From NCBI RefSeq assembly GCF_014337155.1, contig NZ_CP060632.1:1743001-1807000 (forward strand): 64,000 nt of DNA, in the 5' to 3' direction. Both the position numbers and the translations under genes were made by a program. Numbering within the stretch: the stretch's first letter is position 1; each line of letters starts with the position of its first letter. Shown here piece after piece: positions 51,724 to 61,640 of the stretch. The stretch is from Wujia chipingensis (GTDB taxonomy: Bacteria > Bacillota > Clostridia > Lachnospirales > Lachnospiraceae). The notes below the pieces were generated by a model. It did no database searches, was not told where the DNA came from, and saw only the letters and a program-made list of their open reading frames with translations.

Positions 51724-52935
51724 TTATACCAACTTTGATACAACCTTATGTAAAATTGCAAATGCTTCATCGCATTCTTTCTCTGTAATATTGAGTGGTG
51801 GAACCAGACGGATCACATTTGGTCGAACCGCTGTGATCAGAAGACCTTCGTCGGCAGACTGATACTTCACGTCAGTTGCAATATCCTTGTTGAACTCAAC
51901 GCCAATCATAAGTCCACGTCCACGTACCTCTTTCACACATGGAAGTTTCAATAGTTCCTCACGGAAATATGCACCGATCTTATCTGCATTTTCCGGAAGC
52001 TTCTGATCTATGATTTCTCCGATCTGTGCATAACTTGCCGCACAGGCAACCGGATTTCCTGCATAGGTGCTTCCGTGTGCACCTGGTCCAAATGTAAGCG
52101 CCAGCTTCGCACTTGTACACATTGCACCGATCGGCATTCCGCCGCCCATTGCTTTCGCCATGCTGACACAATCCGGCTTCACACCGTATCCCATATATGC
52201 CATCAGACTTCCGGTTCTTCCCCAGCCAGTCTGCACCTCATCAAATAACAACAGCATATTACGCTCATCGCACAATTTGCGCAAGCCCTGTAAGAACTCC
52301 TTCGTTGCAGGAATCACACCGCCTTCTCCCTGTACCGGCTCTACCATGATTGCAATCGTATCGTCCGTACACGCATCTGCAAATGCCTGTACATTGTTAA
52401 ACTCTGCATAAGAAAATCCAGGAATCATCGGATCATAGTTTCTCTGGATTGCTGTTCCCGGCTGTCCGGTTGCTGCCAGAGTCGCAAGTGTCCGTCCATG
52501 AAAGCTGTTCTTGGCTGTTACAATATGATAACGGTTTGGTCCAAAATTATCTTTTCCATATTTTCTGGCAAGCTTGATCATAACCTCATTTGCCTCTGCA
52601 CCGGAATTCTGGAAATAAATCTTCTCCATACCGATAGCATCACAGATACGCTGTGCAAGCATAACCATCGGAATCGTGTAACAATAGTTGGACGCATGCA
52701 TCATCTGCTGGCACTGCTCCATGATTGCTTCCACAACCTTCTTATTGCAATGTCCGGCTGAATTAACCGCAATACCCGCCATAAAATCGAGATACCGTTT
52801 TCCAGTCTCATCGATGACATAGTCATCCTCGCCTTTTTCTGCAATGAAATCAAAACGCTGAAATGTCTCATAGAAGTATTTGTTATACATCTCTTTGATT
52901 TCTTCTTTTGTCTTTCCGGTACTCTTCAAATCCAT
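51724..52935 (-). CDS. argD: class III aminotransferase, acetylornithine aminotransferase-like
   Basis: A 403-residue PLP enzyme of the ornithine/acetylornithine aminotransferase group. Motifs: YLDFMAGIAVNSAGHCN, FQNSGAEANEVMIKLAR, SFHGRTLATLAATGQ, VEPVQGEGGV, LLFDEVQTGWGRTG, and the PLP lysine in VSMAKAMGGGMPIGA. Substrate choice between acetylornithine and related amines is not certain, as no arginine genes are adjacent. The ATG at 52935 follows GAGGTGAGAGAG. Confidence 0.82.
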   Translation of the reverse strand: MDLKSTGKTKEEIKEMYNKYFYETFQRFDFIAEKGEDDYVIDETGKRYLDFMAGIAVNSAGHCNKKVVEAIMEQCQQMMHASNYCYTIPMVMLAQRICDAIGMEKIYFQNSGAEANEVMIKLARKYGKDNFGPNRYHIVTAKNSFHGRTLATLAATGQPGTAIQRNYDPMIPGFSYAEFNNVQAFADACTDDTIAIMVEPVQGEGGVIPATKEFLQGLRKLCDERNMLLLFDEVQTGWGRTGSLMAYMGYGVKPDCVSMAKAMGGGMPIGAMCTSAKLALTFGPGAHGSTYAGNPVACAASYAQIGEIIDQKLPENADKIGAYFREELLKLPCVKEVRGRGLMIGVEFNKDIATDVKYQSADEGLLITAVRPNVIRLVPPLNITEKECDEAFAILHKVVSKLV

Positions 52936-52994
52936 CTCTCTCACCTCATATGCTATAAATTTCAGATGCCGACAGGAAACCTGCCGGCATAATA

Positions 52995-53915
52995 TTACTT
53001 ATTTGTTCCGTATATCTGGCTTGCCACCAGACTGTCCAGAATTCCTACTAACTGACCGATTTCCGGTTTGCTGATCTGTGCATCTGCGCCAAGCAGATCA
53101 CCCTTCCGCTTCATATCATCGTTAATCAAAGACGAGAATATCACAATCGGAATCTGCTTTAATCCTTCTGTCTCACGAATCTTCTTGATCAGATGATGTC
53201 CATCCATCTGTGGCATCTCAATATCTGTAATCAGGCACTTCGCGCCATATTCTACACCATTATTCTTCTTCAGTTCACACAGATAATCCCATGCTTCCTG
53301 TCCGTTGTTCTTGATTGTAAGCTTTGTATAACCGGCTCTGTGTAGCGCATCCTCAATCAGCTTACAGAGCATCATGGAATCCTCTGCAACCAGAATTGGA
53401 ATGCTGTTACGCTCACGGTCTTCCAACTCTGTCACCTGAGAAATCTTCAAACTTGTCTCCGGACAGATACCCTCCACAATCCGTTCAAAATCAAGAATGA
53501 TCAACAGATTGTCCTCATTCTTAATAATACCTGTCGCGATTCCGGTTCCCGGGCCACTGACCGTTGCATCTGGCTTCACAACATCTTTCCATGATACACG
53601 GTTGATACCAAGCACTGCCTGTACATCAAATGCAATATTTAAGTTGTTAAAGTTCGTCACAATCAAAAAGTTATTCTGCTTATCCGGATTCGGGAATCCC
53701 AGCGTCTGGAACAGATCAATAACTGTAATGATATCCCCACGTGGCATGAAGATTCCTTCAATACATGGGTGCGAATTTGGAACCGGTGTAATCTCCTGAT
53801 ATGGAAGAATCTCCCGCACCTTTTCTACATTGATTCCATAATGATTGCCATTTATGATGAACTCAAGAACCTCAAGTTCATTTGTACCGCTCTCCAATAA
53901 AATATTTGAATCCAT
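52995..53915 (-). CDS. cheV: chemotaxis coupling protein CheV
   Basis: A 306-residue protein with a CheW domain (about 10-150: LEFIINGNHYGINVEKVREIL, FMPRGDIITVIDL) and a receiver domain (about 170-300: ILVAEDSMMLCKLIEDAL, phospho-acceptor CLITDIEMPQMDG, VIFSSL, and ISKPEIG). It couples receptors to CheA and modulates adaptation. The ATG follows TAAAGGAGGGTACATATG-like sequence. Other chemotaxis genes are not adjacent, apart from cheX at 26 kb. Confidence 0.92.
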   Translation of the reverse strand: MDSNILLESGTNELEVLEFIINGNHYGINVEKVREILPYQEITPVPNSHPCIEGIFMPRGDIITVIDLFQTLGFPNPDKQNNFLIVTNFNNLNIAFDVQAVLGINRVSWKDVVKPDATVSGPGTGIATGIIKNEDNLLIILDFERIVEGICPETSLKISQVTELEDRERNSIPILVAEDSMMLCKLIEDALHRAGYTKLTIKNNGQEAWDYLCELKKNNGVEYGAKCLITDIEMPQMDGHHLIKKIRETEGLKQIPIVIFSSLINDDMKRKGDLLGADAQISKPEIGQLVGILDSLVASQIYGTNK

Positions 53916-53956
53916 ATGTACCCTCCTTTATGCAAGCCCTCTATGTAAGACCGCTC

Positions 53957-54781
53957 TTACTGTTCAAGCTGTAACACAGCACTTGTTCCGCCATATTTTA
54001 TCTGTAATTTCAAGTCCGTCCATTTGTTTGCCACGGAATCAGAAACCGTATACAAAAGCACCGCTTCTTCCCGGCTGCTCGCCTGAATCGTCTTGTCATA
54101 AGTATACAGATCATCTGCTAAGATCGTCAGCATCTGCTTGGTTGTCCGGCTGTTATCCACGACAATATTATAATTGACATCTTTATTATACAGATCAACA
54201 GCCTGATCTTCGTTTGTCTTGTTTTCTACCTCGAACTTCAATACTAACAGCTTATACCCTTCCGGTGCCTGCACCTCGATATACATACCATCCTGATCAT
54301 ACGATGGATAACTGTCCACCACCATGTAATATGCATACCGGACAGAGATGCGGCTCTCCCCGACAAATGCAGCGATATCAAAATCCGAATCCACAGTTGC
54401 TCCGATGTCTTCCTTAACTGCTTCGTCTGTCACCGGCTGCGCCTGCGTCGTCTGACCATCCGCAGGTACATCCTGCTCTGTCGTTGCAGCCTCCGTTGTC
54501 GTCACCATCTCTGTAGTTGCTTCTGTCGTCGCATCGGTATCGGTCATAGTCTCCGTCGTATCCTCCAGTTCATCTGGATTGTAACGGGTATCATAATTCC
54601 GGTCATATTTCAGCAACAACTCTGCCGCATATTCTGCGATCAGATGATTCTCCTCATCGGTCAGGTCAATCACCTGTCCGCAACCAGTCGTCACAAATAT
54701 GCCGCATGCGATCAGCCCTGCCAGCAGCCGCCGTTTCCATATTTTTTTATTTGCGTGTTTTGCTTCCTGCTTTTTTCTCAT
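53957..54781 (-). CDS. putative lipoprotein with a threonine-rich linker
   Basis: A 274-residue exported protein. A basic head (KKIWKRRLLAG) and hydrophobic core end in a lipobox VTTGC, so lipid attachment at Cys34 or so is expected. A Thr/Glu/Asp-rich linker (about 70-120, ATTEATTEMVTTTEAATTEQ) precedes a beta-rich C-terminal domain (about 135-274; GYKLLVLKFEVENKTNEDQ), which resembles DUF4352/DUF5067-type immunoglobulin-like domains of extracytoplasmic proteins. The function is unknown. It sits between cheV and a sensor kinase. Confidence 0.72.
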   Translation of the reverse strand: MRKKQEAKHANKKIWKRRLLAGLIACGIFVTTGCGQVIDLTDEENHLIAEYAAELLLKYDRNYDTRYNPDELEDTTETMTDTDATTEATTEMVTTTEAATTEQDVPADGQTTQAQPVTDEAVKEDIGATVDSDFDIAAFVGESRISVRYAYYMVVDSYPSYDQDGMYIEVQAPEGYKLLVLKFEVENKTNEDQAVDLYNKDVNYNIVVDNSRTTKQMLTILADDLYTYDKTIQASSREEAVLLYTVSDSVANKWTDLKLQIKYGGTSAVLQLEQ

Positions 54782-54853
54782 ACTCTATCTTCTCATGTCA
54801 TATGCACTGCCTATTTCTTTACCCACAAGGATAAAATAATTTTACCACTTATT

Positions 54854-56398
54854 TTACTTATCGGCAAGCACATTAGCATCCAAATCAAAGTAAAAAAGCA
54901 CTCCGTCTGCTACATTCTCCACGCCATATTTCTTTCCATGTGCTTCCATCGTCGCCGCAACAATGGAAAGACCGATTCCATTACCACCGTACTCTCTTGT
55001 CCGTGCCTTATCTGCCTTATAGAATTTCTCAAACACACGTCCAATATCTTCCTCGGCGATCCAGTCACCCTGATTGTAAACGCAGACACGGATATCGTTG
55101 CCCATCGGTTTAAATGAGATACGGATCACACCATCTTTTCGTACATAATGGATTGCATTTGTCAGATAGTTCGTAAAGACTTCCTCAATCATATACTCAT
55201 CTGCCCATACATACACAGGTGGTTCTTCCTCGAATATAATCTCCGCACCCTTTTCCTCTGCCAGAATCTTGGTGGATGCCAGAATCGAATTCACAAAACC
55301 AACCAGTTCAAACCGCTCGATATTCAGCTTCGTATCGCCAAATTCAATCTCATTTAACGTAAGCAGACGCTTGACCATTGTGTTCATCTTATGTGACTCA
55401 TCAATGATAACATCCGTATAGAAATCACGGCTTTCCTTGTCGTCACACATATCATCTTTCAAACCTTCTGCATAGCCCTGGATCAGAGCGATTGGCGTCT
55501 TTAATTCATGCGATACATGTGACAGAAATTCCTTCCGCATATCGTCGATCTTACGACGTTCTGCAATATCCCGCTGCAACTCGATATTGGCTGCTTTCAG
55601 TTCCGAGATTGTCTGTTCCAGCTTCTCAGACATCTCATTCATACTGTTTCCAAGTTCTCCGATCTCATCATTACTTGTAACCGGAATCTTTACGTCAAAA
55701 TCAAGTTCACTCATCCTTTTTGCAGCCTTGGACATCCGCTTGATCGGTGCCGCGAAAATATTGCTGAACAACAGCATAAAGGATGTTCCAAATACCATAA
55801 GCCCGATACAGATATAGATAAACAAATGCGTCATAACCTGCATAACCGATTCGACACGTGCAATCGGTGTACGCAGCAAAACCTCATATCCATTGTTCAG
55901 TCTTCCAATCAGATCATAATAATCCGCATTCGTTATTGTATCATGGTTTCTTCGGATGATATATTCACCCGTGCCAAACTGACTTTCGTTATCCTCACTG
56001 CGGATGCTGTTCATAAGACTGCGCATACCCTCCATCATCTGACCTTCGTCGTTGATAGATGTATATAATTTTCCATTATCTGAATCCACGATCATCACAA
56101 CTGCATCCTGCGGATTTTTAATCTGTCCAAACAGATCACCATTTTCAAACAAATCTCCGCTCTCATCCTGAAACAGCTCATTGCAGGAATTGTACGTTGT
56201 GATCAAGTTGTTTTTTATGCTGTAACGAAATACTCCTCCAAGTACATAACTGCAAAGCAGCCAGGATGCCGCAATTATAAATACTGAGAAAAAAACAACC
56301 ATCATGGATATCTTGACCCGAATTGAGTTTCGGGTCTTAGCCTTCGAACTTATAACCCATACCCCAGATTGTCTTGATATAGTCACCCTTGCTTCCAA
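54854..56398 (-). CDS. membrane sensor histidine kinase
   Basis: A kinase of up to 514 residues: membrane helix (about 30-55), extracellular domain (about 60-185), a second helix (about 190-215), HAMP (about 215-270), H-box FLSHVSHELKTPIALIQGY, N-box FTNYLTNAIHYV, and G boxes (VFEKFYKADKARTREYGGNGIGLS). All catalytic residues are visible. The start is uncertain: the first available codon is TTG 56398, which overlaps the regulator gene by 62 bases; the first ATG is 56305, at the membrane helix. It pairs with the regulator just upstream. Confidence 0.9.
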   Translation of the reverse strand: MEARVTISRQSGVWVISSKAKTRNSIRVKISMMVVFFSVFIIAASWLLCSYVLGGVFRYSIKNNLITTYNSCNELFQDESGDLFENGDLFGQIKNPQDAVVMIVDSDNGKLYTSINDEGQMMEGMRSLMNSIRSEDNESQFGTGEYIIRRNHDTITNADYYDLIGRLNNGYEVLLRTPIARVESVMQVMTHLFIYICIGLMVFGTSFMLLFSNIFAAPIKRMSKAAKRMSELDFDVKIPVTSNDEIGELGNSMNEMSEKLEQTISELKAANIELQRDIAERRKIDDMRKEFLSHVSHELKTPIALIQGYAEGLKDDMCDDKESRDFYTDVIIDESHKMNTMVKRLLTLNEIEFGDTKLNIERFELVGFVNSILASTKILAEEKGAEIIFEEEPPVYVWADEYMIEEVFTNYLTNAIHYVRKDGVIRISFKPMGNDIRVCVYNQGDWIAEEDIGRVFEKFYKADKARTREYGGNGIGLSIVAATMEAHGKKYGVENVADGVLFYFDLDANVLADK

Positions 56399-57011
56399 GC
56401 TTACTACGAAGCTTCTTCACATGGGTATCGATTGTCCTGGCGTCTCCAAAATAATCGTAGTTCCAGACATTGTTCAGGATTTTTTCTCTGGACAAAGCTA
56501 CGCCACGATTCTGTAAGAAATAATTTAACAGTTCAAATTCCTTATAGGAAAGTTCGATTGGTTCCCCATCCACCTTTACCTGATGGGCTGCAATATCCAT
56601 CTCGATTCCATCTACGCTGATCACATTTGAATCTGCATCTGCCTGCGTTCTGCGAAGCACTGCCTCTACTCTTGCCACCAGAATCCGGGGAGAAAACGGC
56701 TTCGTAATATATTCGTCAATTCCAAGATCGAATCCACGCAGCTCATCTCTCTCATCACTTTTTGCCGTCAGCATGATAATCGGCACATCGGACATTTTCC
56801 GTACTTCCTCCGCAACACCATATCCATCCAGCTTCGGCATCATAACATCCAGAATAATCAATGAGATGTCCTTGTCCGACATAAATACATCGACCGCTTC
56901 TTCACCGTCCGCAGCCTCCACAACCGAATATCCGTCTTTCACAAGGAAATCACGAACCAGTTTCCGCATACGACTCTCATCATCCACGACCAGTACTTTT
57001 AAATCATTCAT
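56337..57011 (-). CDS. OmpR-family response regulator
   Basis: A 224-residue regulator with receiver domain (VLVVDDESRMRKLV, LIILDVMMPKLDG, IMLTAKSD, ITKPFSP) and winged-helix domain ending IKTIWGMGYKFEG. It is coupled to the downstream kinase by overlapping frames. The ATG follows TAGGAGGAACTGGG. Its targets are unknown; the adjacent lipoprotein at 53957 is one candidate. Confidence 0.93.
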   Translation of the reverse strand: MNDLKVLVVDDESRMRKLVRDFLVKDGYSVVEAADGEEAVDVFMSDKDISLIILDVMMPKLDGYGVAEEVRKMSDVPIIMLTAKSDERDELRGFDLGIDEYITKPFSPRILVARVEAVLRRTQADADSNVISVDGIEMDIAAHQVKVDGEPIELSYKEFELLNYFLQNRGVALSREKILNNVWNYDYFGDARTIDTHVKKLRSKLGSKGDYIKTIWGMGYKFEG

Positions 57012-57074
57012 CCCAGTTCCTCCTAACTACCATTTTCTATCATTTATTGTACCCGATTATAGCATGTATTTTTG

Positions 57075-57641
57075 TCAATTTTGTGTCTTTGCGTCATTGT
57101 TTTTTTCTGCCTGTTCACTCAGCTCTTCTTCCCACTCCTGCAATTCCTTCTCGCGTGCATCCAACTGTTCCTCCCAGTATGCGTATTTATCCTGCACTTT
57201 CTGTTCAGCATGAAAGTATCCAACATTTTTATTTGTCACTGCAATAAATATCATACCAATCACAGCCACCGCAAGTGCGACAACCGCGATTGTCAGCCGG
57301 ATACGAAGCAGATTCAAACGTTCCACTTCCTTCTCCGTCTGTTCCTGTTTCTCACACAGCCGCTCATATTTCCTGCGCAAATGCGCATCTGTGTGCGTCT
57401 CTGATACCTTTTTATTTGCCTGTGACTGCGGCATTGTATAAGCATCAATCTGGTAACCATTTTTCACCAGATAATCGCGCAGCTCCGCCAAAAATCCAAA
57501 TCCCACATCTGTCCGAAAATAGCTTTTCTCTGTCAGCTTCTGATAGAGGTGATACAGTCCAGCGACATCCTCCGGGTTCATATTCTTCTTTAACTGTGTG
57601 ATATATGCCTGTTCTTTCTTTTCACGTTCTGTCTGTTCCAT
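57075..57641 (-). CDS. single-pass coiled-coil membrane protein
   Basis: A 188-residue protein of unrecognised family. Residues 1-90 are soluble and helical (YITQLKKNMNPEDVAGLYHL, DVGFGFLAELRDYLVKNGYQ), followed by a coiled coil (about 95-118), a membrane helix (RIRLTIAVVALAVAVIGMIF, about 116-137) and a second acidic coiled coil (about 150-185). The ATG at 57641 follows ATGAGGAATTTGCGT. An earlier in-frame ATG overlaps the stop of the lipoprotein gene, but a hairpin (57667-57696) separates it. Confidence 0.65.
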   Translation of the reverse strand: MEQTEREKKEQAYITQLKKNMNPEDVAGLYHLYQKLTEKSYFRTDVGFGFLAELRDYLVKNGYQIDAYTMPQSQANKKVSETHTDAHLRRKYERLCEKQEQTEKEVERLNLLRIRLTIAVVALAVAVIGMIFIAVTNKNVGYFHAEQKVQDKYAYWEEQLDAREKELQEWEEELSEQAEKNNDAKTQN

Positions 57642-57666
57642 ACGCAAATTCCTCATATAACGCAGG

Positions 57667-57696
57667 AAAGCTGCCGGATGTTTCACCGACAGCTTT
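57667..57696. other. hairpin between the lipoprotein and coiled-coil genes
   Basis: AAAGCTGCCGG pairs with CCGACAGCTTT around an 8-base loop, just after the lipoprotein stop. There is no T-run, so partial termination or mRNA protection is likelier than full termination. Confidence 0.5.
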
Positions 57697-57703
57697 CTTA
57701 CCA

Positions 57704-58213
57704 TTACTGATTTACTACAATTCCCTGCTCATTCGCAATTGCCTGAAGTTTTGTCTGGTAGTCACTCCGAAGTGTAGCTGCCTCTGCAATCAAGCTGTCT
57801 GCCTGTGTCAGATAGTCTGCATTTTCTCCATCAATCGCTGAGACAACCATCTTCATGGCTTCGCATTCTTTCTGTACGCTCTGCAGATAGGAATCCTTTA
57901 ACGCTTTTACCTCATCTGTTGCAACTTCGATATTAGAAATCGTTGTGATACAATTCTCCATTGCTGGAATTGCGGTATCCTGCAAAGATGTCTTAAATGC
58001 ATCAAGATCCTGATCACTGCTTCCTGCAAAATATGCATTGTAAATGCCAATCGCATTGTCATGATCTGCCTTTGCTGCTGGAAGCTCTTCATTTACGAAT
58101 TCCACAACATCATCTTTTACCGAAACGGCTGCATCCGCGGATTTCTTTCCACAGCCTGCAAACAGACTAGCAAGTGCCAGTGTAACAACTGCAATATATA
58201 CTCTTTTTTTCAT
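57704..58213 (-). CDS. putative lipoprotein, helical
   Basis: A 169-residue exported protein. The signal is MKKRVYIAVVTLALAS with lipobox LFAGC, so acylation near Cys20 is expected. The mature part is almost wholly helical (AAKADHDNAIGIYNAYF, KALKDSYLQSVQKECEAMKM), like small periplasmic four-helix proteins. The family is not recognised. The ATG at 58213 follows CGGGAGAGAAAAACC; the long upstream frame that overlaps trmD is rejected. Confidence 0.72.
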   Translation of the reverse strand: MKKRVYIAVVTLALASLFAGCGKKSADAAVSVKDDVVEFVNEELPAAKADHDNAIGIYNAYFAGSSDQDLDAFKTSLQDTAIPAMENCITTISNIEVATDEVKALKDSYLQSVQKECEAMKMVVSAIDGENADYLTQADSLIAEAATLRSDYQTKLQAIANEQGIVVNQ

Positions 58214-58286
58214 GGTTTTTCTCTCCCGTTTTTCTTTCGATATTATAAAAATTATATACCATATTTCTCTGCAAGACAAGCAGTAG

Positions 58287-59111
58287 TTATTCATTTGTCT
58301 GCATTTTTGCACGTTGCTCCCGACGGAGCCGCTTTCGTTCTTTTTCTTCTTTTTTTCGTCTGCGTTTTTCCAGCTCTTCCCGGTGTACCTCCACATAGAT
58401 CTCATACAGATCCGGGCGCCGTTCCTGTGTCCGCTGCATCGACTGTTCATACCGCCACTCTTCGATGTTCTTATGATGTCCGGAAAGCAGCACCTCTGGT
58501 ACTTTCTTCCCCATAAATTCTTCTGGACGGGTATACTGCGGATATTCCAGCAAGCCATCATAGAAGCTTTCATATACCGCACTTTCATCGCTGCCAAGCA
58601 CGCCCGGCACAAGACGGCTTGTTGCATCCACAATCATCATCGCCGGAAGTTCGCCACCCGTCAGTACAAAATCGCCAATCGACACATAATCGGTCACAAT
58701 CATCTCCAGCACACGCTCATCAATGCCCTCATAATGTCCACACAAAAGCACAAGATCTTCTTCTTTCGCATACTCTTCTGCCATGCACTGTTTAAACGGC
58801 TGTCCCTGCGGTGTCATATAAAGCACACGTACTTTTTTCGCCTGTGCCGATGTTCCTTTCTTTTCCTTACGTACTGCAATCTGCGCAAGCACATGCTGGT
58901 ACGCATCATACACCGGTCCCGGCTGCATCAGCATACCTGCACCGCCACCATAGGTATAATCATCAACGTGCCCATACCGATTACCTGCAAAATCACGGAT
59001 ATTCACAGCATCTACACCGATTAGTCCTTTTTCAATTGCCTTTCCGGTAATGCTCTCATTTAATCCTCCAAGCACCATCTCCGGAAATAATGTCATAATA
59101 TGAAAATACAT
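58287..59111 (-). CDS. trmD: tRNA (guanine-N1-)-methyltransferase
   Basis: A 274-residue enzyme that makes m1G37. The SPOUT knot motifs are present: [65 protein letters not shown] and [12 protein letters not shown]. It has a charged C-terminal tail ([19 protein letters not shown]) longer than usual. The ATG at 59111 follows TCGGAGGCAGAT. It follows rimM by 17 bases. The ribosomal protein gene rplS, which often follows trmD, is absent here. Confidence 0.95.
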   Translation of the reverse strand: MYFHIMTLFPEMVLGGLNESITGKAIEKGLIGVDAVNIRDFAGNRYGHVDDYTYGGGAGMLMQPGPVYDAYQHVLAQIAVRKEKKGTSAQAKKVRVLYMTPQGQPFKQCMAEEYAKEEDLVLLCGHYEGIDERVLEMIVTDYVSIGDFVLTGGELPAMMIVDATSRLVPGVLGSDESAVYESFYDGLLEYPQYTRPEEFMGKKVPEVLLSGHHKNIEEWRYEQSMQRTQERRPDLYEIYVEVHREELEKRRRKKEEKERKRLRREQRAKMQTNE

Positions 59112-59128
59112 ATCTGCCTCCGATATCG

Positions 59129-59641
59129 TTAGTCCAGCAGTCCATTCATCATGTGAACAACAATCTTTTTTTCTTCTGCATTGATATCCAACACGCAATC
59201 CTTAATGACCGGAAGCAACACTTCCTTGCCATTCTCCATCTTCACGACAAACACATCGTTTGCACCTGTCTGCATCACATCCACAAGTGTCCCAAGCTTT
59301 TTGCCGTTATCCTCGAACACCTCTGCGTCGATCACATCTGCAATATAAAACTCATCTTCCTCGAGTGGAACTGCATCTTCCCGTGTTACATACAGTTCAC
59401 AGCCCTTGTATTTTTCTATCTCATTTATATCATTAAATTCCGAAAAAGAAAGAATCACCATGTTCTTAAAGAACTTGCATGATTTTTTCTCCACTGGTAC
59501 ATCGCCACTTTTTGTACGAATAAAGCATTTTTTCAGCTTCTTGAATCGTGCCGGATCATCGGTCGTCGGGAATACCTTGACCTCACCCTTTAATCCATGT
59601 GTCGACGTGATTACGCCAATTCGAAACATATCTTCGTTCAT
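59129..59641 (-). CDS. rimM: ribosome maturation factor RimM
   Basis: A 170-residue 30S assembly factor with the RimM barrel ([22 protein letters not shown]) and C-terminal PRC-like domain ([35 protein letters not shown]). The ATG follows GGAGGAATGA. The position between khpA and trmD is the conserved order in Firmicutes. Confidence 0.95.
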   Translation of the reverse strand: MNEDMFRIGVITSTHGLKGEVKVFPTTDDPARFKKLKKCFIRTKSGDVPVEKKSCKFFKNMVILSFSEFNDINEIEKYKGCELYVTREDAVPLEEDEFYIADVIDAEVFEDNGKKLGTLVDVMQTGANDVFVVKMENGKEVLLPVIKDCVLDINAEEKKIVVHMMNGLLD

Positions 59642-59660
59642 TCATTCCTCCGATAAAAGA

Positions 59661-59688
59661 ATTCCCGATGCCATATGGCACCGGGAAT
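59661..59688. other. 28-bp palindrome between khpA and rimM
   Basis: ATTCCCGATGCCAT and ATGGCACCGGGAAT are inverses with one mismatch and no loop. It is in the 55-base gap of the operon and could tune rimM-trmD expression. Confidence 0.5.
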
Positions 59689-59695
59689 CTAAGAA

Positions 59696-59923
59696 TTATT
59701 TGATGTCTACAATTACCTTTTTATCACCCTTTGATGCAGCCGCCTTCACCACAGTACGAATGGATTTGGCAATTCGGCCCTGTTTGCCGATCACCTTACC
59801 CATATCATCTCCTGCAACGTTCAGTTCGATTGTTATGGTATCTCCATCGATTGTCTCTTTTACAACAACTTCATCCGGATAATCAACGAGGGATTTTGCA
59901 ATCAGTTCTACTAATTCCTTCAT
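59696..59923 (-). CDS. khpA: KH-domain RNA-binding protein KhpA
   Basis: A 75-residue type II KH protein with the RNA-binding loop VIGKQGRIAKSIR (GKQG as the GxxG motif). In other Firmicutes KhpA pairs with KhpB in small-RNA and cell-division control. The ATG at 59923 is three codons inside the longest frame and follows GGGAGGTGCAGGTT. It lies 27 bases after rpsP. Confidence 0.93.
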   Translation of the reverse strand: MKELVELIAKSLVDYPDEVVVKETIDGDTITIELNVAGDDMGKVIGKQGRIAKSIRTVVKAAASKGDKKVIVDIK

Positions 59924-59950
59924 AACCTGCACCTCCCTTGCACATCAGTC

Positions 59951-60196
59951 TTACTTCTCGATGCCTGCCTGCTTCAAAAGCTTTGCAACAGTATCTGTAG
60001 GCTGAGCACCATCAGCAAGCCACTTCTTAGCTGCATCAGAGTCGATCTTTACAGATGCTGGCTCCTGATTTGGATCATATGTTCCGATCTCATCGATGAA
60101 TCTACCATCTCTTGGTGATCTGGAATCAGCTACTACAACTCTATAAAAAGGATGCTTCTTATATCCCATTCTTCTTAATCTGATTTTAACTGCCAT
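59951..60196 (-). CDS. rpsP: 30S ribosomal protein S16
   Basis: An 81-residue protein with the S16 signature [37 protein letters not shown], and [12 protein letters not shown]. The ATG at 60196 follows AAGGAGGTGAAATTTAAC. It lies between ffh and khpA. The upstream gap carries a small hairpin ATAATAGT/ACTATTAT (60234-60252). Confidence 0.97.
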   Translation of the reverse strand: MAVKIRLRRMGYKKHPFYRVVVADSRSPRDGRFIDEIGTYDPNQEPASVKIDSDAAKKWLADGAQPTDTVAKLLKQAGIEK

Positions 60197-60258
60197 GTTA
60201 AATTTCACCTCCTTAAAATTCTTTCGTCTATATATAATAGTTATACTATTATCAAAAA

Positions 60259-61605
60259 TTAAAATCCAAACGGAAGCTTGAATCCGCCGCGGCGCTTTCC
60301 ACCCATCATACCGGACATCTGCTTCATCATTTTTCTGGACTGTTCAAACTGCTTAATCAGCTTATTTACTTCGCTGATTGGAACGCCTGCACCATCTGCA
60401 ATACGCTTCTTGCGGCTCGGATTGATGATCTCCGGATGCGAACGTTCCTGCTTCGTCATCGACAAAATGATTGCCTTCGGCATATTCATCGCATTGTCGT
60501 CAATCTCCAGATTCTGGAGTTGTTTTTTATTTCCAAATCCAGGCAGCATCTTCAAAATATCATTCATGCCACCCATCTTTTCCATCTGTTCCATCTGATC
60601 AAGAAAATCATTGAAATCGAAAGAAGCCTTCTTAAACTTCTCTTCCATCTCCTTTGCCTTTTCCTCATCGATTGCTGACTGTGCTTTCTCGATCAGACTC
60701 TCCACATCGCCCATGCCGAGGATTCGGCTCGCCATACGATCCGGATAGAACTGCTCCAGATCCGTGAGCTTCTCTCCCATTCCGGCATACAGGATTGGTT
60801 TTCCTGTCACCGCTTTGATGGAAAGTGCGGCACCGCCACGGGTATCACCATCGAGCTTCGTCAAAATCACGCCATCAATGCCAATCTTATCATTAAATGA
60901 TGTCGCTACATTGACTGCATCCTGACCAGTCATCGCATCGACAGTCAGAATTGTGTATGTCACATTCAGATTTTCCTTGATCTCTGCCAGTTCGTTCATC
61001 ATGTCTTCATCGACATGCAGACGACCTGCAGTATCCAAAAATACTAAATTGATATCATTCTTTGCGGCATGCTCAATCGCTGCTTTCGCAATATTTACCG
61101 GTTTATGTCCATCTCCCATCGAAAATACAGGAACTCCGACTTTTTCACCGTTAATCTCCAACTGCTTGATTGCCGCCGGACGATAAACGTCACATGCAAC
61201 AAGCAACGGCTTTTTACCCTTGTTTTTAAACTTGCCTGCAAGCTTTGCAACAGTCGTTGTCTTACCTGCACCCTGCAGACCACACATCATCACAATCGTG
61301 ATTTCATTGGATGGCAGAAGCTTCAGCTCGGTTGTCTCTGAGCCCATCAACTTGTCCATCTCTTCTTTTACGATCTTGATTACCATCTGTCCGGGATTTA
61401 ATCCTTTCAAGACTTCCTCTCCAACCGCACGTTCACTAACCGAATTGATAAACTGTTTTACGACCTTGAAGTTTACATCCGCCTCCAACAGCGCACGCTT
61501 TACTTCTTTCATCGCTTCCTTTACATCCGCTTCCGTAATCGTTCCTTTGCTTCTCAACTTCCGGAACACGTTTTGCAATTTGTCTGTTAAACTGTCAAAC
61601 GCCAT
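60259..61605 (-). CDS. ffh: signal recognition particle protein Ffh
   Basis: A 448-residue SRP GTPase. N domain (1-85), G domain with [15 protein letters not shown] (109-123), [25 protein letters not shown], then the methionine-rich M domain (about 325-448) ending [19 protein letters not shown]. The ATG at 61605 follows GGGAGGAGACGC. It acts with FtsY in membrane-protein targeting. It is 35 bases downstream of ylxM. Confidence 0.97.
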   Translation of the reverse strand: MAFDSLTDKLQNVFRKLRSKGTITEADVKEAMKEVKRALLEADVNFKVVKQFINSVSERAVGEEVLKGLNPGQMVIKIVKEEMDKLMGSETTELKLLPSNEITIVMMCGLQGAGKTTTVAKLAGKFKNKGKKPLLVACDVYRPAAIKQLEINGEKVGVPVFSMGDGHKPVNIAKAAIEHAAKNDINLVFLDTAGRLHVDEDMMNELAEIKENLNVTYTILTVDAMTGQDAVNVATSFNDKIGIDGVILTKLDGDTRGGAALSIKAVTGKPILYAGMGEKLTDLEQFYPDRMASRILGMGDVESLIEKAQSAIDEEKAKEMEEKFKKASFDFNDFLDQMEQMEKMGGMNDILKMLPGFGNKKQLQNLEIDDNAMNMPKAIILSMTKQERSHPEIINPSRKKRIADGAGVPISEVNKLIKQFEQSRKMMKQMSGMMGGKRRGGFKLPFGF

Positions 61606-61640
61606 GCGTCTCCTCCCAAACAAAACCAAACATCGAACTT

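Noticed and set aside
58214-58633. Long 5' extension of the lipoprotein gene
   Set aside because: It reads through trmD in another frame. The lipoprotein signal peptide and ribosome binding site place the start at 58213.
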